From Phanerodontia chrysosporium (lineage: Eukaryota; Basidiomycota; Agaricomycetes; Polyporales; Phanerochaetaceae): a stretch of 64,000 bases of DNA. This document shows, in pieces, positions 41,429-53,447 of the stretch. The notes under the pieces are model-generated. The model searched no databases, was not told the DNA's origin, and saw nothing but the letters and a program-made list of their open reading frames with translations. The stretch covers positions 1,116,001-1,180,000 of the forward strand of contig MJGA01000005.1 of NCBI GenBank assembly GCA_001910725.1. The letters are read 5' to 3'. A program made the position numbers and the translations under genes. Each line of letters opens with the position of its first letter. The first letter of the stretch is position 1.

Positions 41429-42633
41429 TGAGGTCTTTGACATATTGGCTGAAAACTTTATACACCCAGTTATGGATATTGTATGACCTGAAATGTCTCA
41501 TTTACATAGTTCAACATATAGCAGCATAAAGATTTTGTGCAATTGGGGACTTTCAACAATACTTAATGACTTTAACATATATTGAAAATCAGCAATAGTA
41601 ATAATGATAATAATCATAGAAACAATGTCCACCTGATCTTCAACTATAATCCACTCTACAATTATATCAACAAAGAGCTCATTGCTGAATGATGGGTATT
41701 TTTTATCAGCTTTCTAATTGGTACCTTCGCCACACTACTTTTGACGTCACTTTGCAATATGTATAATGGCACTCTTTGCCTTGATTTGAATGCCTACTTT
41801 GCAACAAGTAGATATCCAATAATCAATGTGGTTGGCAAGAAAGTGTATGCTAAGATTGTTTATGACATCTCTTGTCCAAGCTACAATAGTATACGTGGAA
41901 TTTTGTGCACTTATTGCTTTGAAATTATTTTCTCGTGAATTAATAAAATAGATGTATCAAATAAAATGCGCACAAGCAGAATTTGCACAATTTCCACCCT
42001 GTATGCTTTTCCTGCTCCAGAAATGGTCAAATCTTTGAAGTCTTGTTTCTCTGTGTGTTCTGTGCAGGACTATGGAACTTCTGATGTTGGTCAGCAATCA
42101 GAAGAGTAGGCAAACCATGTGGTGCAAAGATGGAGTAGAGAAGGTGATGACAGTAGCAGGGCAATTTGATGTTTGTGCCATTGGATCAAACCATTGTATA
42201 TTATTAATACTAGCTGGAATGTTCATGTCAAAGATTTTGTGCTCTTTTTCTTCAATATCAGGCAGTATTTGCTTTATATTCTCTAAGCAAATTCATTTCT
42301 ACCATTGATAGATTATATATCCTGAAACCTCTTTAAATACCTCAGGTGCAGGCTCAGGCAAGGGCTCAGTTGCATGCTAACATACTATGCGACCTCACTT
42401 TGGTGTTAAGAAATGTACAGTTGACTCCTCCTCTATTAAATCCTTTACACTAAGCCTTCTTTCTTGAGTCTCTCCTCTTTCTAGGTAAGCCCTGAGCTGC
42501 CTCGCCTGCAGCAGAATCTGACAAGACAAGGTAATCAGTACAGCATCAAAAGAAATGTTGAAAAGCGCACCATCCAGCTTCCACTGAGTCTTTATAACCT
42601 CAGTCTTATATGTTACATGCTTGGAGTGTTTGT
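41429..42633. other. AT-rich sequence, one unidentified coding-like patch
   Basis: Mostly AT-rich without recognisable genes. On the minus strand, 42395-42633 reads KTQWKLDGALFNISFDAVLI and QILLQARQLRAYLERGETQE, which looks protein-like but matches nothing I know; the Copia LTR interrupts it. Confidence 0.35.
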
Positions 42634-42935
42634 TGTAGGAGATAAACTCGACTACAACAGTGCCCTGGTGGTAGTGGGTGAGCAACTGAGTGTATTAGAG
42701 CGAAGGGAGAACTACTGACCTGGTGGTAGTGGCGGAGCAACTGAAGGGCTCAGGCACTACTGCCAGGGTTTATATACTATCCTACAGGTTGGAGTGTCAA
42801 CTAAGGACAAAGGAGCAAAGGCGAAGAAAGGCAGAGGAAGGAGTACAAAGCAAGTCCTTTGTCAGTGGCCCATGAGGGCCACTGGGTGCCACTGAGGGCA
42901 GAGAAGTGGTTGCATCACAAAGGACACAACTAACA
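42634..42935 (-). repeat. 3' LTR of the Copia element (LTR E family)
   Basis: 302 bp, ends TGTTAG / TCCTACA, TATA-like tatatact. Related LTRs occur at 18193, 45486, 47117 and 48833. Confidence 0.88.
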
Positions 42936-42989
42936 CTCCCCCCTGATTCAGCACGTCTCTGCACAGGGCTCCCCCCGCATCAAGCACAT

Positions 42990-45900
42990 CTACTGCAAGC
43001 CCATAAGGCGACGGAGTGCAGCAACCTTGGCTACAGACAGAGCCTTGGTGAGGATGTCTGCAACCATCAGGTCAGTCTGGACATACTCTGGAGAGATCTG
43101 GCCATCCTCTATTACATTGCGCAGCCAGTAGAGGCGCAGTTGCATGTGCTTCAATCGCCCAAACTGCTCAGGATTCTTGGCCACTGCAATAGCAGAGTTG
43201 TTATCCATGTAGAGCGTCGATGGCGAGTGAGAGAGGTTGTAACCAAACTCTGTGAGCAGATTGCGCATCCAGGCAATGTCCGGCCAGCCTGGTTGGCAGC
43301 CATGTACTCCGCCTCTGTAGTGGATTGGGCCACCACAGTCTGCAGCTTGCTGCTCCAGTCCACCGCACCAGTGCCCATCATGACCACATAAGCACCGGTT
43401 GAGCGCAGTGTGTCAGAGTCCCCGGCATAGTCAGCATCCGAGTAGGTCACAAAGAGCTCTTTCGTCGCAGCAGGCCCATAGGTGAGCTGCAAGTCCAGAG
43501 AGCCCTTGAAGTACCGGAAAAGATGCTTGACTGCCAGCCAATGGGCCTGGCCAGGGTTCGCATTGAAGCGAGCTAGCACAGAGACCGCGTAGGCAATGTC
43601 AGGACGAGTGCAGGTGGCGAGGTACATGAGGGAGCCGACAGCGCTGATGTAGAGGAGATTCTGGATGGCAGCGCGATCTTCTCGAGTGGAGGGATAGTCT
43701 GCTGTGGACAACCGCTTGCCAGGATCCATGGGTGTCTGCACAGAGGAGCAGGATGAAAACCCGTACTTCTCCAGCATGTCAACGATGTACTGACGCTGTG
43801 AGATGGAGATCCGGCGGTTGGGGCGGTCTCGAGTGATCTGAATGCCTAGCAGGAAGGAGGTGAGATCCAGGTCGCGCAGCTTGTAGTGGCTGGACAGTTG
43901 CTGTGCTATGCGGTCGGTCTCAGCAGCACTGTGGAGGCAATGGTGATGTCGTCTATAAAGACAGGCATCATGATTCTGCTGGCGTCCCTGCGGTAGACGT
44001 AGAGCGAGGCGTCGCATTTGAGCCAGGTAAAACCTAAATTGCGCAGTGTAGCATGTAGAGTCTTATTCCACACGCGCCCAGGTTGCTTGAGACCGTACAG
44101 TGCTTTCCTGAGCCGCAGAACGTCGCCAGGTTGCCCAAAGTGGAAGCCCTCAGGTTGCAGCACGTAGACCTCCTCTTCGAGTACACTGTTGGTGTAAGCG
44201 TTGGAGATGTCGATGGAGCGCAAGTCCAGGTCCTCGAGTGCGGACAGCGCAAGGACGATCCGGATTGAGGCCATGCGTGCTGTAGGAGCGAAGGTCTCCA
44301 CATAGTCGAAGCCAGGCCGTTGAGCATAGCCCTTGACTACTAGGCGGGCCTTGTAGCGTTCCAGCTCGCCGTCAGGGAGGAATTTCTGCACAAAGACCTA
44401 GCGATTAGTGATGGCCCCTTGCCTGGAGGAAGAGCACAGGGCTCCCAAGTCTCATTGGCAAGGAGGGCCTCGATCTCAGCGTGGGCTGCCTTCTTCCACT
44501 CCTCTGCATCAGGTCGCTTCATCGCAGCACTCCAGCTATCCGGCCAAGTGTCACCTGCAGCTGCAGCCTTGAGGCAGAGCTCGTCTGTAGAGGCGTCTGA
44601 CAGTCTGGAGGCTCTGAAGAGGGAGCCTGGGGCGAGGGAATGGGCGAAGGTGTGCGAGATGGTGCTGGCAAAGGTGCCTGTGGCTCTGGTGGTGGTGGAG
44701 GCGCAGCAGGCTCGGGTTGCGCATTAGAAGACCCCTCCCCCCAACGCGAGGCTGTGGTGCATCCTCACCAGTATTAAACTCGTAGTACTCTGGTTCAGAC
44801 GGCGTGGTAGCGCTATCGGGAGGGTGGGCGCGGAAAGGAGGGGATATCCGACCAGTTCTTCAAGCCTAGGAAGTACCGCTCATCGAAGATGGCGCGCTCT
44901 GAGATGGTAACCTGCTTGGTGGCTGGGTTGTAGAACTTCCAGCCCTTGTAGCCAGCAGGGTAGCCAATGAAGATGGACTTCTCTGAGTGTGAATCCAGCG
45001 CACCTTGCTTGTCCTTCTGCACATGCACATAGGCGAGGCAGCCCAAACGCGCAGATGGGAGACATCCGGCTTGCGACCATAGAAGGCCTCATAGGGAGTA
45101 ATGCCAGGCAGCGCAGAGGTGGGACACGGTTGAGGACATGCACCAAGGCAGACCGAGCCTTGCCCCGAACGAGGGAGGCAGTCCAGCTTCAGCTAGCCTC
45201 AGAGAGGATGCGGTCAAACTGCTCTGCCACACCGTTCTGCTGTGCCCAGCGTCGCACAGTATGCTGCCGCTCGATGCCGTGCTCGTTGCAGAAGTCCTCG
45301 AGCTCCTTGCTTATATACTCGCCGCCCTTGTCGTCCCTGAGTGCACCGATGCGCTGTGCGTCTAGTTCTCCGCATGGGCCTTGAACTGCTTGAACGCAGC
45401 AGTGGCCTCTCCCTTTGTCTTGAGCAGCATGACCACTCACAGATGCGTGGAGTCATCGATGTAGTGATGCAGTAGCGGTAGCCAGTGTTCACAGTGTCCT
45501 ATGTGATGCAACCACTGCTCTGCACTCAGCGGCCCTCATTGGCCCGGTGCAGTGGCCCAATGCATCAACCAGGTGCAGTAGCCCACATGGGTCAGTACCA
45601 GAGGAGTTGCTTTGTACTTTCTTTCTTTGTCGCTCTCACTTTCATTCCTCTGTTCTTAGCTCGCTTTGATTCCATCTGTAGGATGATCTATCAACTCTGG
45701 TGGTAGTGGGTGAGCAATTGAAGGGCTCAGTCACTACCTCCAAGGTTTATATACTATCCTACAAGTCGGAGTCTCAACTAAGAACAAAGGAGTGAAAGCG
45801 AAAAGGGACAACAAGAGAATACAAAGCAAGTCCTTTGTCAGTGGCCTATGAGGGCCACAGCACCTGCATAATGTACCTGATCACCGCACTGGGCCACTGA

Positions 45901-46093
45901 GTGCCACTGAGGGCAGATAAGTTGTTGTATTACAAAGGACACAACTAACACAGAATGGGTACGGACTGACAGAGGGCCATCAGAGTGTATGAGCTGAAGT
46001 GGCCGGGAGGCTCTGTTGAACGATGACGGGAAGAATGCAGCGTTGAGCTTGCCAGAGAGACATGGCTCGCAGATGGAATCCGCTGTTTCTGCC
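42990..46093 (-). pseudogene. Copia pol: GAG-pre-integrase, integrase, RT, RNase H with frameshifts
   Basis: From the 5' side: CEPCLSGKLNAAFFPSS and HSDGPLSVRTHS (46090-45960), then after the LTR insertion GYRYCIT, DDKGGEYISKELEDF, QQNGVAEQ (integrase, 45480-45190), the integrase C-terminal GCLAYVHVQKDKQG and IFIGYPAGYKGWKFYNP (45046-44813), RT (KARLVVKGYAQRPGFDYVET, IDISNAYTNS, LRKALYGLKQPGRVW, VFIDDITIA; 44391-43960), and RNase H (FVTYSDADYAG, STTEAEYMAANQA, LYMDNNSAIAVAKNP; to 42990). The order IN before RT is diagnostic for Copia. Frame changes near 44400, 44000 and 43290, plus stops, make it non-functional. The central catalytic residues are still readable. Confidence 0.92.
45486..45950. 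repeat. Head-to-head inverted pair of truncated Copia LTRs inside the Copia integrase
   Basis: Plus-oriented LTR start at 45486 (TGTTCACAGTGTCC) runs to about 45695, where it meets a reverse LTR that ends ACTAACA at 45950. Both lack their 3' ends. The flanks share only CTG, in reverse, at the point where the codons THS|GYRY should be continuous. Confidence 0.8.
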
Positions 46094-46600
46094 TTGGTGT
46101 CCCCTTCTTAATTCCGTTTAACGTCGGTGTGGTCCAGAACCGATTCTATTGTACTTTTGATGTCATGGTGGGCTTCTGTAACTACCCGTTCGAGATCATG
46201 GATGTTGTTAAGGAGGTAGCATCCTGGACCGGGTGTTCTCGATCTGCAAGCAGTCACTGCAGCTTGATTGTCCGGAGCAATTGAGACTTCACTTTCCGAG
46301 GCGGTTTCTAGCCATATGTGCTCCAATGCCAGTATGATGCCTACGCAACGTTGTGTTCATGTCATAACACTCATGTTATGTGATTATGGCTGCCAGGAGA
46401 TGTCAAGTAAGTGAGGGATCACAATGTGGTGACCTTTTATAACATACTCTTGAGCTACTATAGCCATGTTAGGCAAGCCAAAGAGAGACCCGTCTGAAAT
46501 TATGATGGCCCAGTTCGTGGTTTTGCTGGTGACTGGAGCGGCTGCTCGGAAACTGCTGACGCCGAAACACTGGTCGGCCACTACTCACACACTGACCAGG
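46094..46600 (-). pseudogene. RNase H fragment of a LINE-like (non-LTR) retrotransposon
   Basis: WAIIISDGSLFG (near 46500), VGIILALEHIWL and SIAPDNQAAVTACRSRTPG, then HTDVKRN-stop-EGDTKA follow the RNase H pattern of fungal non-LTR elements (DGS, E-L, DNQAA, H...GNExAD). It has stops and a frame change. It ends where the Copia pol begins. Confidence 0.55.
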
Positions 46601-47116
46601 GATCGACAGGTACATTGCCTTGCCCGAACAAGGCTTTCAACTTTGTAGACTTGTCGAGCCTGTCGATCATGTTACGCAGTCAAGAAGCAGTGGTTTCTGG
46701 GTATTGAAATGAGAGCATGCTTGGCTGCTCGATGTTTATCATAGTCTTGGCAAACTCATATACAAGAGATCTATGTCTCGCAGCCATATATCAACAAACC
46801 ATGGGCAGCCGCACATTTTAAGGGAGTATATCTCCCTGTTACTTCGTGGCAAGCTCGATGTCATACTTGCAAGTTCCGACGTAGTAAGGGTCAGGCTCTG
46901 TGCCCAAGCCGTGTATAGTCTGTGGTGATTTAGCGAAGTTGCGTATATGTCACTATGCGACCTACTTGGTACATATGTGTAGGTATCTCTTTTTTCTTGA
47001 CCACCATATATATCGTAATTGGTAACATACTGGCCTGCTTGAGCTTCTTTATGGACTCCTGAGGACACTTTGGATGTCTTCGCTCCCTGTGAAGGTTGGA
47101 ACAGAAGGACACATTA
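46601..47116. other. Unassigned sequence, possibly more of the LINE relic
   Basis: A 109-codon minus-strand frame at 46739-47068 has no family match that I can see. No other structure noticed. Confidence 0.3.
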
Positions 47117-47467
47117 TGTTAGTTGTGTCCTTTGTGATGCAATCACTTCTCTGCCCTCAGCGGCACCCAGTGGCCCAGTGCAGTGGCCAGGTGCATTGAC
47201 CAGGTGCAGTGGCCCTCATGGGCCACTGACAAAGAATTTGCTTTGTACTCCTTCCTCTGCCTTTCTTCGCCTTTGCTTCTTTGTCCTTAGTTGATACTCC
47301 GACCTGAAGGATAGTATATAAACTCTGAGGGTAGTGCCTGAGCCCTTCCGTTGCTCCGCCACTACCACCAGGTCAGTAGTTCTCCCTTCGCTCTAATACA
47401 CTTAGTTACTCACCCACTACCACCAGTGTAATTCAGGGCACTCCTGTAGTCGAGTTTACCTCCTACA
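47117..47467 (+). mobile_element. Solo LTR E (Copia type), plus orientation
   Basis: TGTTAGTTGTGTCC...CTCCTACA, 351 bp, with TATA-like agtatataaact. Flanking 5-mers catta / tcgga do not match, so a target duplication is absent or lost. Confidence 0.85.
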
Positions 47468-48832
47468 TCGGACAGAAGGTTAAGAAACAAGTACCTGTAA
47501 GCATGCTGTGCCCTTCTATCTGACAACAACCGATCTTGATCCAAGGCTACACTGACAGACAAAGGTGAACATGTTCTCTAGTGAGAGCAAGGGTATCCAC
47601 ATTTATGTCGAGTGGAAGGCAAGACAGTCATCCAAATTCCTGAGGTTTATATCTACAGCGATCAGCCCAGTTCGAGGAAGAGATAAACATTCTGAACAAA
47701 ATAGAAACAGTCATATATACTTTCAGCAAAGGACAGAAGGAGGAGGATTGCTCTCTATGAATGATGCCACTCCATCAGCTAGTTCGTTAGAGTTGATGAC
47801 AGATCCACTGGAGGATCACCACACAGGTCCAGTGATACTGCTGAATGACGCAGCTGCATTCGCAGCATCATCTCTGTAATGGTTATTGATGTAACCGATG
47901 ACCATGAAAAAGTTGCAATCCAAGGCGTAGCCCATCATCTCGACCCTCCACAAGTGATGAAAGAGAATACTACACCCAAACTACGATAGTCATCAGTTTA
48001 TATACTCATATTGAAGCGATCTCGCTCACCGCATTATATGTTGATGACAGACAGTTTTTTGCAGTGATTACGATTTGTTTGTGCTTCTATCATAATCTGA
48101 AGTTATTGCTATACTCCTCGAACACCTTGCAACCGACTTTTTAACCGTCATATGCCACTTTCTACTCTGGCAGCCTGGCAAAGACACTTCTGTAGAACAG
48201 TCCCTTGGTGCACAAGCTACTGGTGCCAGAGAAGGTCTTTCATTCCATGGTGAATCGCAATACTTCTAAAGTGTTCATTAGACCATGTATATATGATGAC
48301 CCAATGTCATCCTCGGTGAAACGCGAAATCCTCTGTGCAATGGTCAACACTACTGTCATGAATAGATGGTGACACTTACATGGTTGTATTTAATCAGTCA
48401 CACAGTGATGTCACTAAAGCATTCCACATTGTGGCAATTGGCTCCCCAGCTCTTCCCTTCCAAGCATTGAGGTTGTGCATAGTGCTCTGAAGCTGCTTCC
48501 TGAGTTATAGTCGGTCATTTTCATGATGAGGGATTCATAGACACCACCTACCCAAGAGTTTGCGGTCACTATCTTGAAGCCTCACAGTAGTCAGTGAGTG
48601 TGTTTGAATAGCTTGTCATCTTCGATTAAGAGTACAAACTCCTTGACTGTTATACTTGCTTCTTTGGCCAGACAAGTATGGTCTCTACATGTTTGGCCAC
48701 AGCCTATGCAGGCTCAGACATCTTGTTAGTGTAATGGATGAGAACGCACCTTCAATGCCCCAGATTCATTCTGTACTGTTTCCTTCCCCTTGTGAGTACT
48801 GTCTGACTTCTCTTCTTCCTCGTCCTGTTCAC
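47468..48832. other. Unrecognised sequence
   Basis: About 1.4 kb with one 104-codon frame (47565-47879) of no recognisable family. Nothing else noticed. Confidence 0.3.
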
Positions 48833-49173
48833 TGTAGGAGCTTAACTTGACTACAGAAGTGCCCTGAATCACACTGGTGGTAGTGGGTGAGCAACTATGT
48901 GTATTGGAGCGAAGGGAGAACTACTGACCTGATGGTAGTGGGTGAGCAACAGAAGAGCTCAGGGCACTACCCCCAGGATTCATATACTATCCTACAGAGG
49001 GGATCAAAGTGAACAAAAACAAAGGCACGAAAGCGAAAGGGACAAAGGAAGAGTGTTCAAAGGGGCTTCTTTATCAGTAGCTCATGAGGGCCACTGCACC
49101 TGATCAATGCACTGGACCACTGAGTGCCACTGAGGGCAGAGAAGTGATTGCATCACAAAGGACACAACTAACA
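48833..49173 (-). mobile_element. LTR E joined to repeat G, copy 2
   Basis: TGTAGGAGC...ACTAACA, 341 bp, the same family as 42634-42935. As at 18 kb, its right edge abuts repeat G directly. Confidence 0.85.
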
Positions 49174-50805
49174 ATAGACATATTTTTGAGTGAATTCACA
49201 AGATCTACATGACTGGTCAGAGTGCTTTATAATGCTACACTGACTATAATTCAAAACACCAACTGAACAATAGGTATAACATGTACAGACTCACTCTTCC
49301 AACTGCAACATGTGCTAGATATCTGTATGTCATAGAGATAATCCACTGGCTGGCTTTATAAGGCTTTATCTTGAAGATTGAAGTTTATAATGTCATATAT
49401 TCTCTTTCAGAAGTGACTAAGTCTTTGTTCCTATACAAGGTCTGATGTGGCTCTAATATATATACATACTTTACGGAGCAGGTCAGTAAATGTCAGATGC
49501 ATTTTGTATCATACAAATGAGCCTAAAATAGGTGCACATCTGAAAATGAAGTAAAAGTGAAGATTACTGTAGAAAAAAAATGTTTTGGTCAAAATGCTGG
49601 TAAATCAAGGCAGAACTCATATACAAGTCTGGATAAAAGAAGATATCATATGCCTGGATACTCAATAGAACTCGACTAAACAATATAGCAGGCTTTTAGT
49701 CTTTTATGCAATATTTGTTCTGTTATTCTTTATGAATCCTGGTAAACTAAGCAATTAGTTTGCTATAGTGTGATGCACTATGGATACAAGAAATTCAAAG
49801 TTGATGAAAAATTATATACTACAAGTAAAGAGTGCAGAGCCAGGGTCAGGATTAAGAGTTGAGGCATTTGACTCTTCGTGTTGAATGTCAAGAAAGAAGT
49901 GAGCATTTATAGTAAGTGCTAAAAATAACACAATGAAACTAGACCTCTTGGCATGCATCAGCCCCTGAATATTCGTATATACATGTATAACATCAATTAA
50001 ATGCATATAATATTCATATATAATATAAAGTATGTATACCCAAAATTGTAATTAATGAAAGGCTTACTATGGTAAATATGGCTCTGCAAAACAAGTGTCA
50101 AAGTAAACCCCGCTACTTACCTTAGTGGCTTAGGTGGGGTTGGACTTGACTGCGAGTAGTGCGAGTGAAGTGGGTGAAAGACGAGGTAGATGATGCTGGG
50201 GACTTAAGCCCAGTAGAGCCCGGCATATATACATGAAGGGGAGGACCCCTGGTACTACCTGAGACCCTTGATACTGCCCATCACATGCGCGATGGCGTGA
50301 TGATGGTGCAATACTTGCCAAGACACTCCAGGCTCGGCGAAGTCTAAAGCCGAGTACAGGATGTGTCCGGAACCTCCTACGTTTTTCTAGAATACACTAC
50401 CTGGACCCTGGGTCCGGCTATCTAATATACCCTTGTATCGGAGCGTCTACATCATAGATAAGATAAAGATAAGATCCTCACATGACTCTGAGTCCTTTCC
50501 CAGCACGTGACCAATACATGACCGCATTCTGACGCGTGCCTGTTCTAACCCTAGTCCTTAACCCTAAACCCTAGCACCTACTGGGCGCTTACAAGAATAA
50601 AACTGTAGGGAATTAGAAAACTGTGACAACAAATAACCAATTTAATCCTTTGAATATATATCATCCATTCTGCTCAGTGCAATAAACAGCACTGCCAAAA
50701 ACTCTAGTGCTAATTCTATTGTATTTCAAATATACTATTTATTTTAATACTCAAGCATGAAGAAATCGTACTCGCCGACTTATGGCCTACACTGACCTAG
50801 TTCAT
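49174..50805. repeat. Repeat G, copy 2, interrupted by a solo LTR of B
   Basis: Parallel to 18978-20085 from ATAGACATATTTTTGAGTGA to TACACTGACCTAGT, with scattered substitutions and small gaps. Confidence 0.78.
50096..50628 (-). mobile_element. Solo LTR of element B nested in repeat G
   Basis: 533 bp in reverse orientation. Flanks ACAAG (50091-50095) and ACAAA (50629-50633) match the uninterrupted ACAAGTAACC in the other G copy, a target duplication with one change. Confidence 0.9.
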
Positions 50806-51793
50806 ATAGAGATTGTAAGAAGTGATTAAGCAAAGAGTTGAGAAGGTTTAGAAGGAATTCAAGTCAATATTTGAACTCAAGGTACAAGTGCTAGCATGGA
50901 AGCTTATATACTACTGAGTCCAAAATTTATAGAGATAGACAAAAATATACAAAACATATTATATTACCAATCTGGGAATGTCATAGAAATGAAGAGGACA
51001 AAAATTTGTGAGATGATGAAAGCATGTAGTGAAGAAAGTCCTTAGCTACCACTGCAATCCACAGCTCCAAATGTCCAAAGTAACTCCTTGAAAATTTGTA
51101 ACTTTCCTCAAACTCCAGTGTTCTCCAGAAGCAGAGATGGCTCGGAGTTTCAGTGCCATGACAGTACCCCCCTTCTAGGATGAGACCCTTGAGGCCAAGC
51201 GCTTTGCAATATTGTACCACTTTTGTGAATTTTTTCATAGCCCAACAAATTTGCAGTACTCCCTGATGGATAATTTTTTTTCTTTGAGTTTTAGAGTTTC
51301 AGATGGAGTGACAGAAATATCTTTCTTTACTATTTAGGCCTGCGAATTTTAGGCTAGAGTTCCTCAGAACCACTATGTCTTCTGAAGAAGAACAAAGACT
51401 TGAACACGGTAAGTACTCTGGAGTTTGATCTTTGGGGGTCCATCTGCTAACAGGGTTTACAGAAATCTGGAAGACTGAGGAGAAGGCCAAGAAGGTGCTC
51501 GTGGAGATGGCACTCAAGAGGCGCAAGATGAAGCAGAAGTGCGAGAAGACACAGTGAAAGGAATAGGAGAGTCAGAAGCAAACCATGGAGAAATAAAAGA
51601 AGCATATAAAAAAGAAAGGCAGGGAGGTTCATGTGAGCTGTGAAAAGAAAGTGGCCAGAAGTGGTGAATACTAAGGTGGAGGTGGAGGTAAAGGTAGAGA
51701 TGGAGAAGTATATACCCTGTGACTTCTGTCGCAAGATGAAGCTGAAGTGCAAGTGAAGGATCAGCAGGTGAATGAAAACCTGCCAGCTATATA

Positions 51794-53447
51794 CAGTGGC
51801 TGCCAAAAATAACGCAACAGCGCTAGCGCCGGAGTTTCGGCGGTGCTGTTTCCTGCGCTGCACACTCAATACACTTCGTATGGCTTTCATTTTTTGTAGG
51901 TAGACTACAGATACACATGTTAATCTATCTACAATAAATAAATGATTCAATTTCAAGAAATGAGTCTGAAATGCATGGAATAGCTGCGCCGCTGCCTCTG
52001 AACCCCTCCTACCTAATTGGGACAAGACATGACAACCTTGACAAAACTTCTCGAGAACACAGCACAAAGTGAAGAGAAAATGTCCAAAAAATTAGTACTT
52101 AGTGTACTGGCCCTTGGCGTCCCTAAGGGTCTGCAAACGACGTGGAATAGACCTGTACAGCCTGCGAATAAATTGTATATCAAGTGCTTCCCACTCCTCC
52201 TGCAATGCACACCACAATTCATCTAGATTGCGTGGACGGGGGTTGCGGCGGTTGACGAGGGTTTCCAGGTGCCACCAGACATGCTCTATGATGTTCATGT
52301 CAGGGGAAGAGGGTGGCCAGGGGAGCAATTCAACGTTATTGTCTTCAAACCATCGCCTTGTACACTTTGCAGTGTGTTTCGGGTCATTGTCCTGCTGGAA
52401 TATGACTGCTTTGCGTGGATAACCAAGGTCTTCTAGAGAGCCAAGATAGGACTCTTCGAGAATCTTGCAGTATGAGGCTGCTGTCATATTTCTATCCACT
52501 CGATGCAGCCTCCCAACGCCCTTCCAGCTTATACATCCCCATACCATTATACTTCCTCCTCCGTATTTCACCACCTTTTTGAGATTCCGTGGTAGAAACT
52601 CCTCTCCTACCCTCCTCCGACAGTATTGCTTTCCATCTGAGCCAAAAAGATTGTACTTGAACTCATCAGAAAAAATAACTGTCTTCCACTTCTCCATCTC
52701 CATCCTGCGATGTGTCTTCTCCCACATTCGCCGCTTTATTATGTGAATAGGATGAAGAAGGGGCTTGGTACGACGAATGCGTTCCTTCAGACCAATGCTT
52801 GAGAGTTCACGTTGGACAGTTCGGACTGAGACGTGGGGGAATAGAGTATGTCGAACCTTGGTAGCATCTGCGCACTCGCCGCTTGTGATTGCACGACTCG
52901 CACGGCAGAGATCACGGTCATCAAAAATACATGGGCGACCTGGCTTCCTGTTGACATTGTAGTTGTTGTTGTCTTCACGAAGCTTGGGGATGATGCGGGA
53001 GATTTGTGAGCGGTGTACACCAAGTTTGTTGGCGATTTCGGTTTGTGTGAGTCCAGCAGCAAGAAAGTCCCGTATGCGGGCACATTTGGTAGGGGTGAGG
53101 ACTGTCATACGTGTAGTTTATGACAAAGTATGTGTAAGAATATTTGTGGAATTTTTCGTGAAGAGAGAAGGGTGTGGTGGAGGAATGACGACGCGCACCA
53201 AGCAGGATGGGTGGTGCACATCACTGATGGCTTCGGGGGTTTTGATTGGTCACTTATCTTGTGAGACGGTCTTTGTCACGGTGAGTCCTTCAATAATCAC
53301 AAGAATATTTAAGCACACTCTGTTGTATACATGAATACTATATGAATTTAATTGGGTATATACATGTATTTATGAATATATACAGGCCGATGCATGCCAA
53401 AAGACAGTCGGCGCCTAGTCTTGTTGTGTTATTTTTGGCGGCCACTG
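51794..53447 (-). mobile_element. Tc1/mariner transposon, apparently intact, 1.65 kb
   Basis: It has terminal inverted repeats CAGTGGCYGCCAAAAATAAC on both ends, flanked by TA (51792-51793 and 53448-53449). It contains one complete transposase ORF. The TIRs differ at a few sites. Confidence 0.95.
52092..53108 (-). CDS. Tc1 transposase, DD34E
   Basis: 338 residues, complete. The N-terminal helix-turn-helix pair recognises the TIRs: LTQTEIANKLGVHRSQISRI (~20-40), the GRPC linker, then VSVRTVQRELSSIGL. Catalytic triad: VIFSDEF (first D), IFQQDNDPKHTA (second D), PDMNIIEHVWWHLE (E). There are exactly 34 residues between the second D and the E, the Tc1 signature. It catalyses cut-and-paste transposition into TA. 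No stop, frameshift or missing catalytic residue. It is the only gene in the window besides element A's that looks able to encode a working transposition enzyme. Confidence 0.96.
   Translation of the reverse strand: MTVLTPTKCARIRDFLAAGLTQTEIANKLGVHRSQISRIIPKLREDNNNYNVNRKPGRPCIFDDRDLCRASRAITSGECADATKVRHTLFPHVSVRTVQRELSSIGLKERIRRTKPLLHPIHIIKRRMWEKTHRRMEMEKWKTVIFSDEFKYNLFGSDGKQYCRRRVGEEFLPRNLKKVVKYGGGSIMVWGCISWKGVGRLHRVDRNMTAASYCKILEESYLGSLEDLGYPRKAVIFQQDNDPKHTAKCTRRWFEDNNVELLPWPPSSPDMNIIEHVWWHLETLVNRRNPRPRNLDELWCALQEEWEALDIQFIRRLYRSIPRRLQTLRDAKGQYTKY

Larger units (their letters stand above)
42634..46093 (-). mobile_element. Ty1/Copia element, 5'-truncated and broken
   Basis: The 3' LTR (42634-42935; reverse complement TGTTAGTTG...CTCCTACA) is preceded by the polypurine tract GGGGGGAG. 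Pol covers 42990-46093. The 5' end stops at the GAG-pre-integrase region, where it abuts a LINE-like fragment. A head-to-head pair of its own LTR halves (45486-45950) splits the integrase. Confidence 0.9.
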
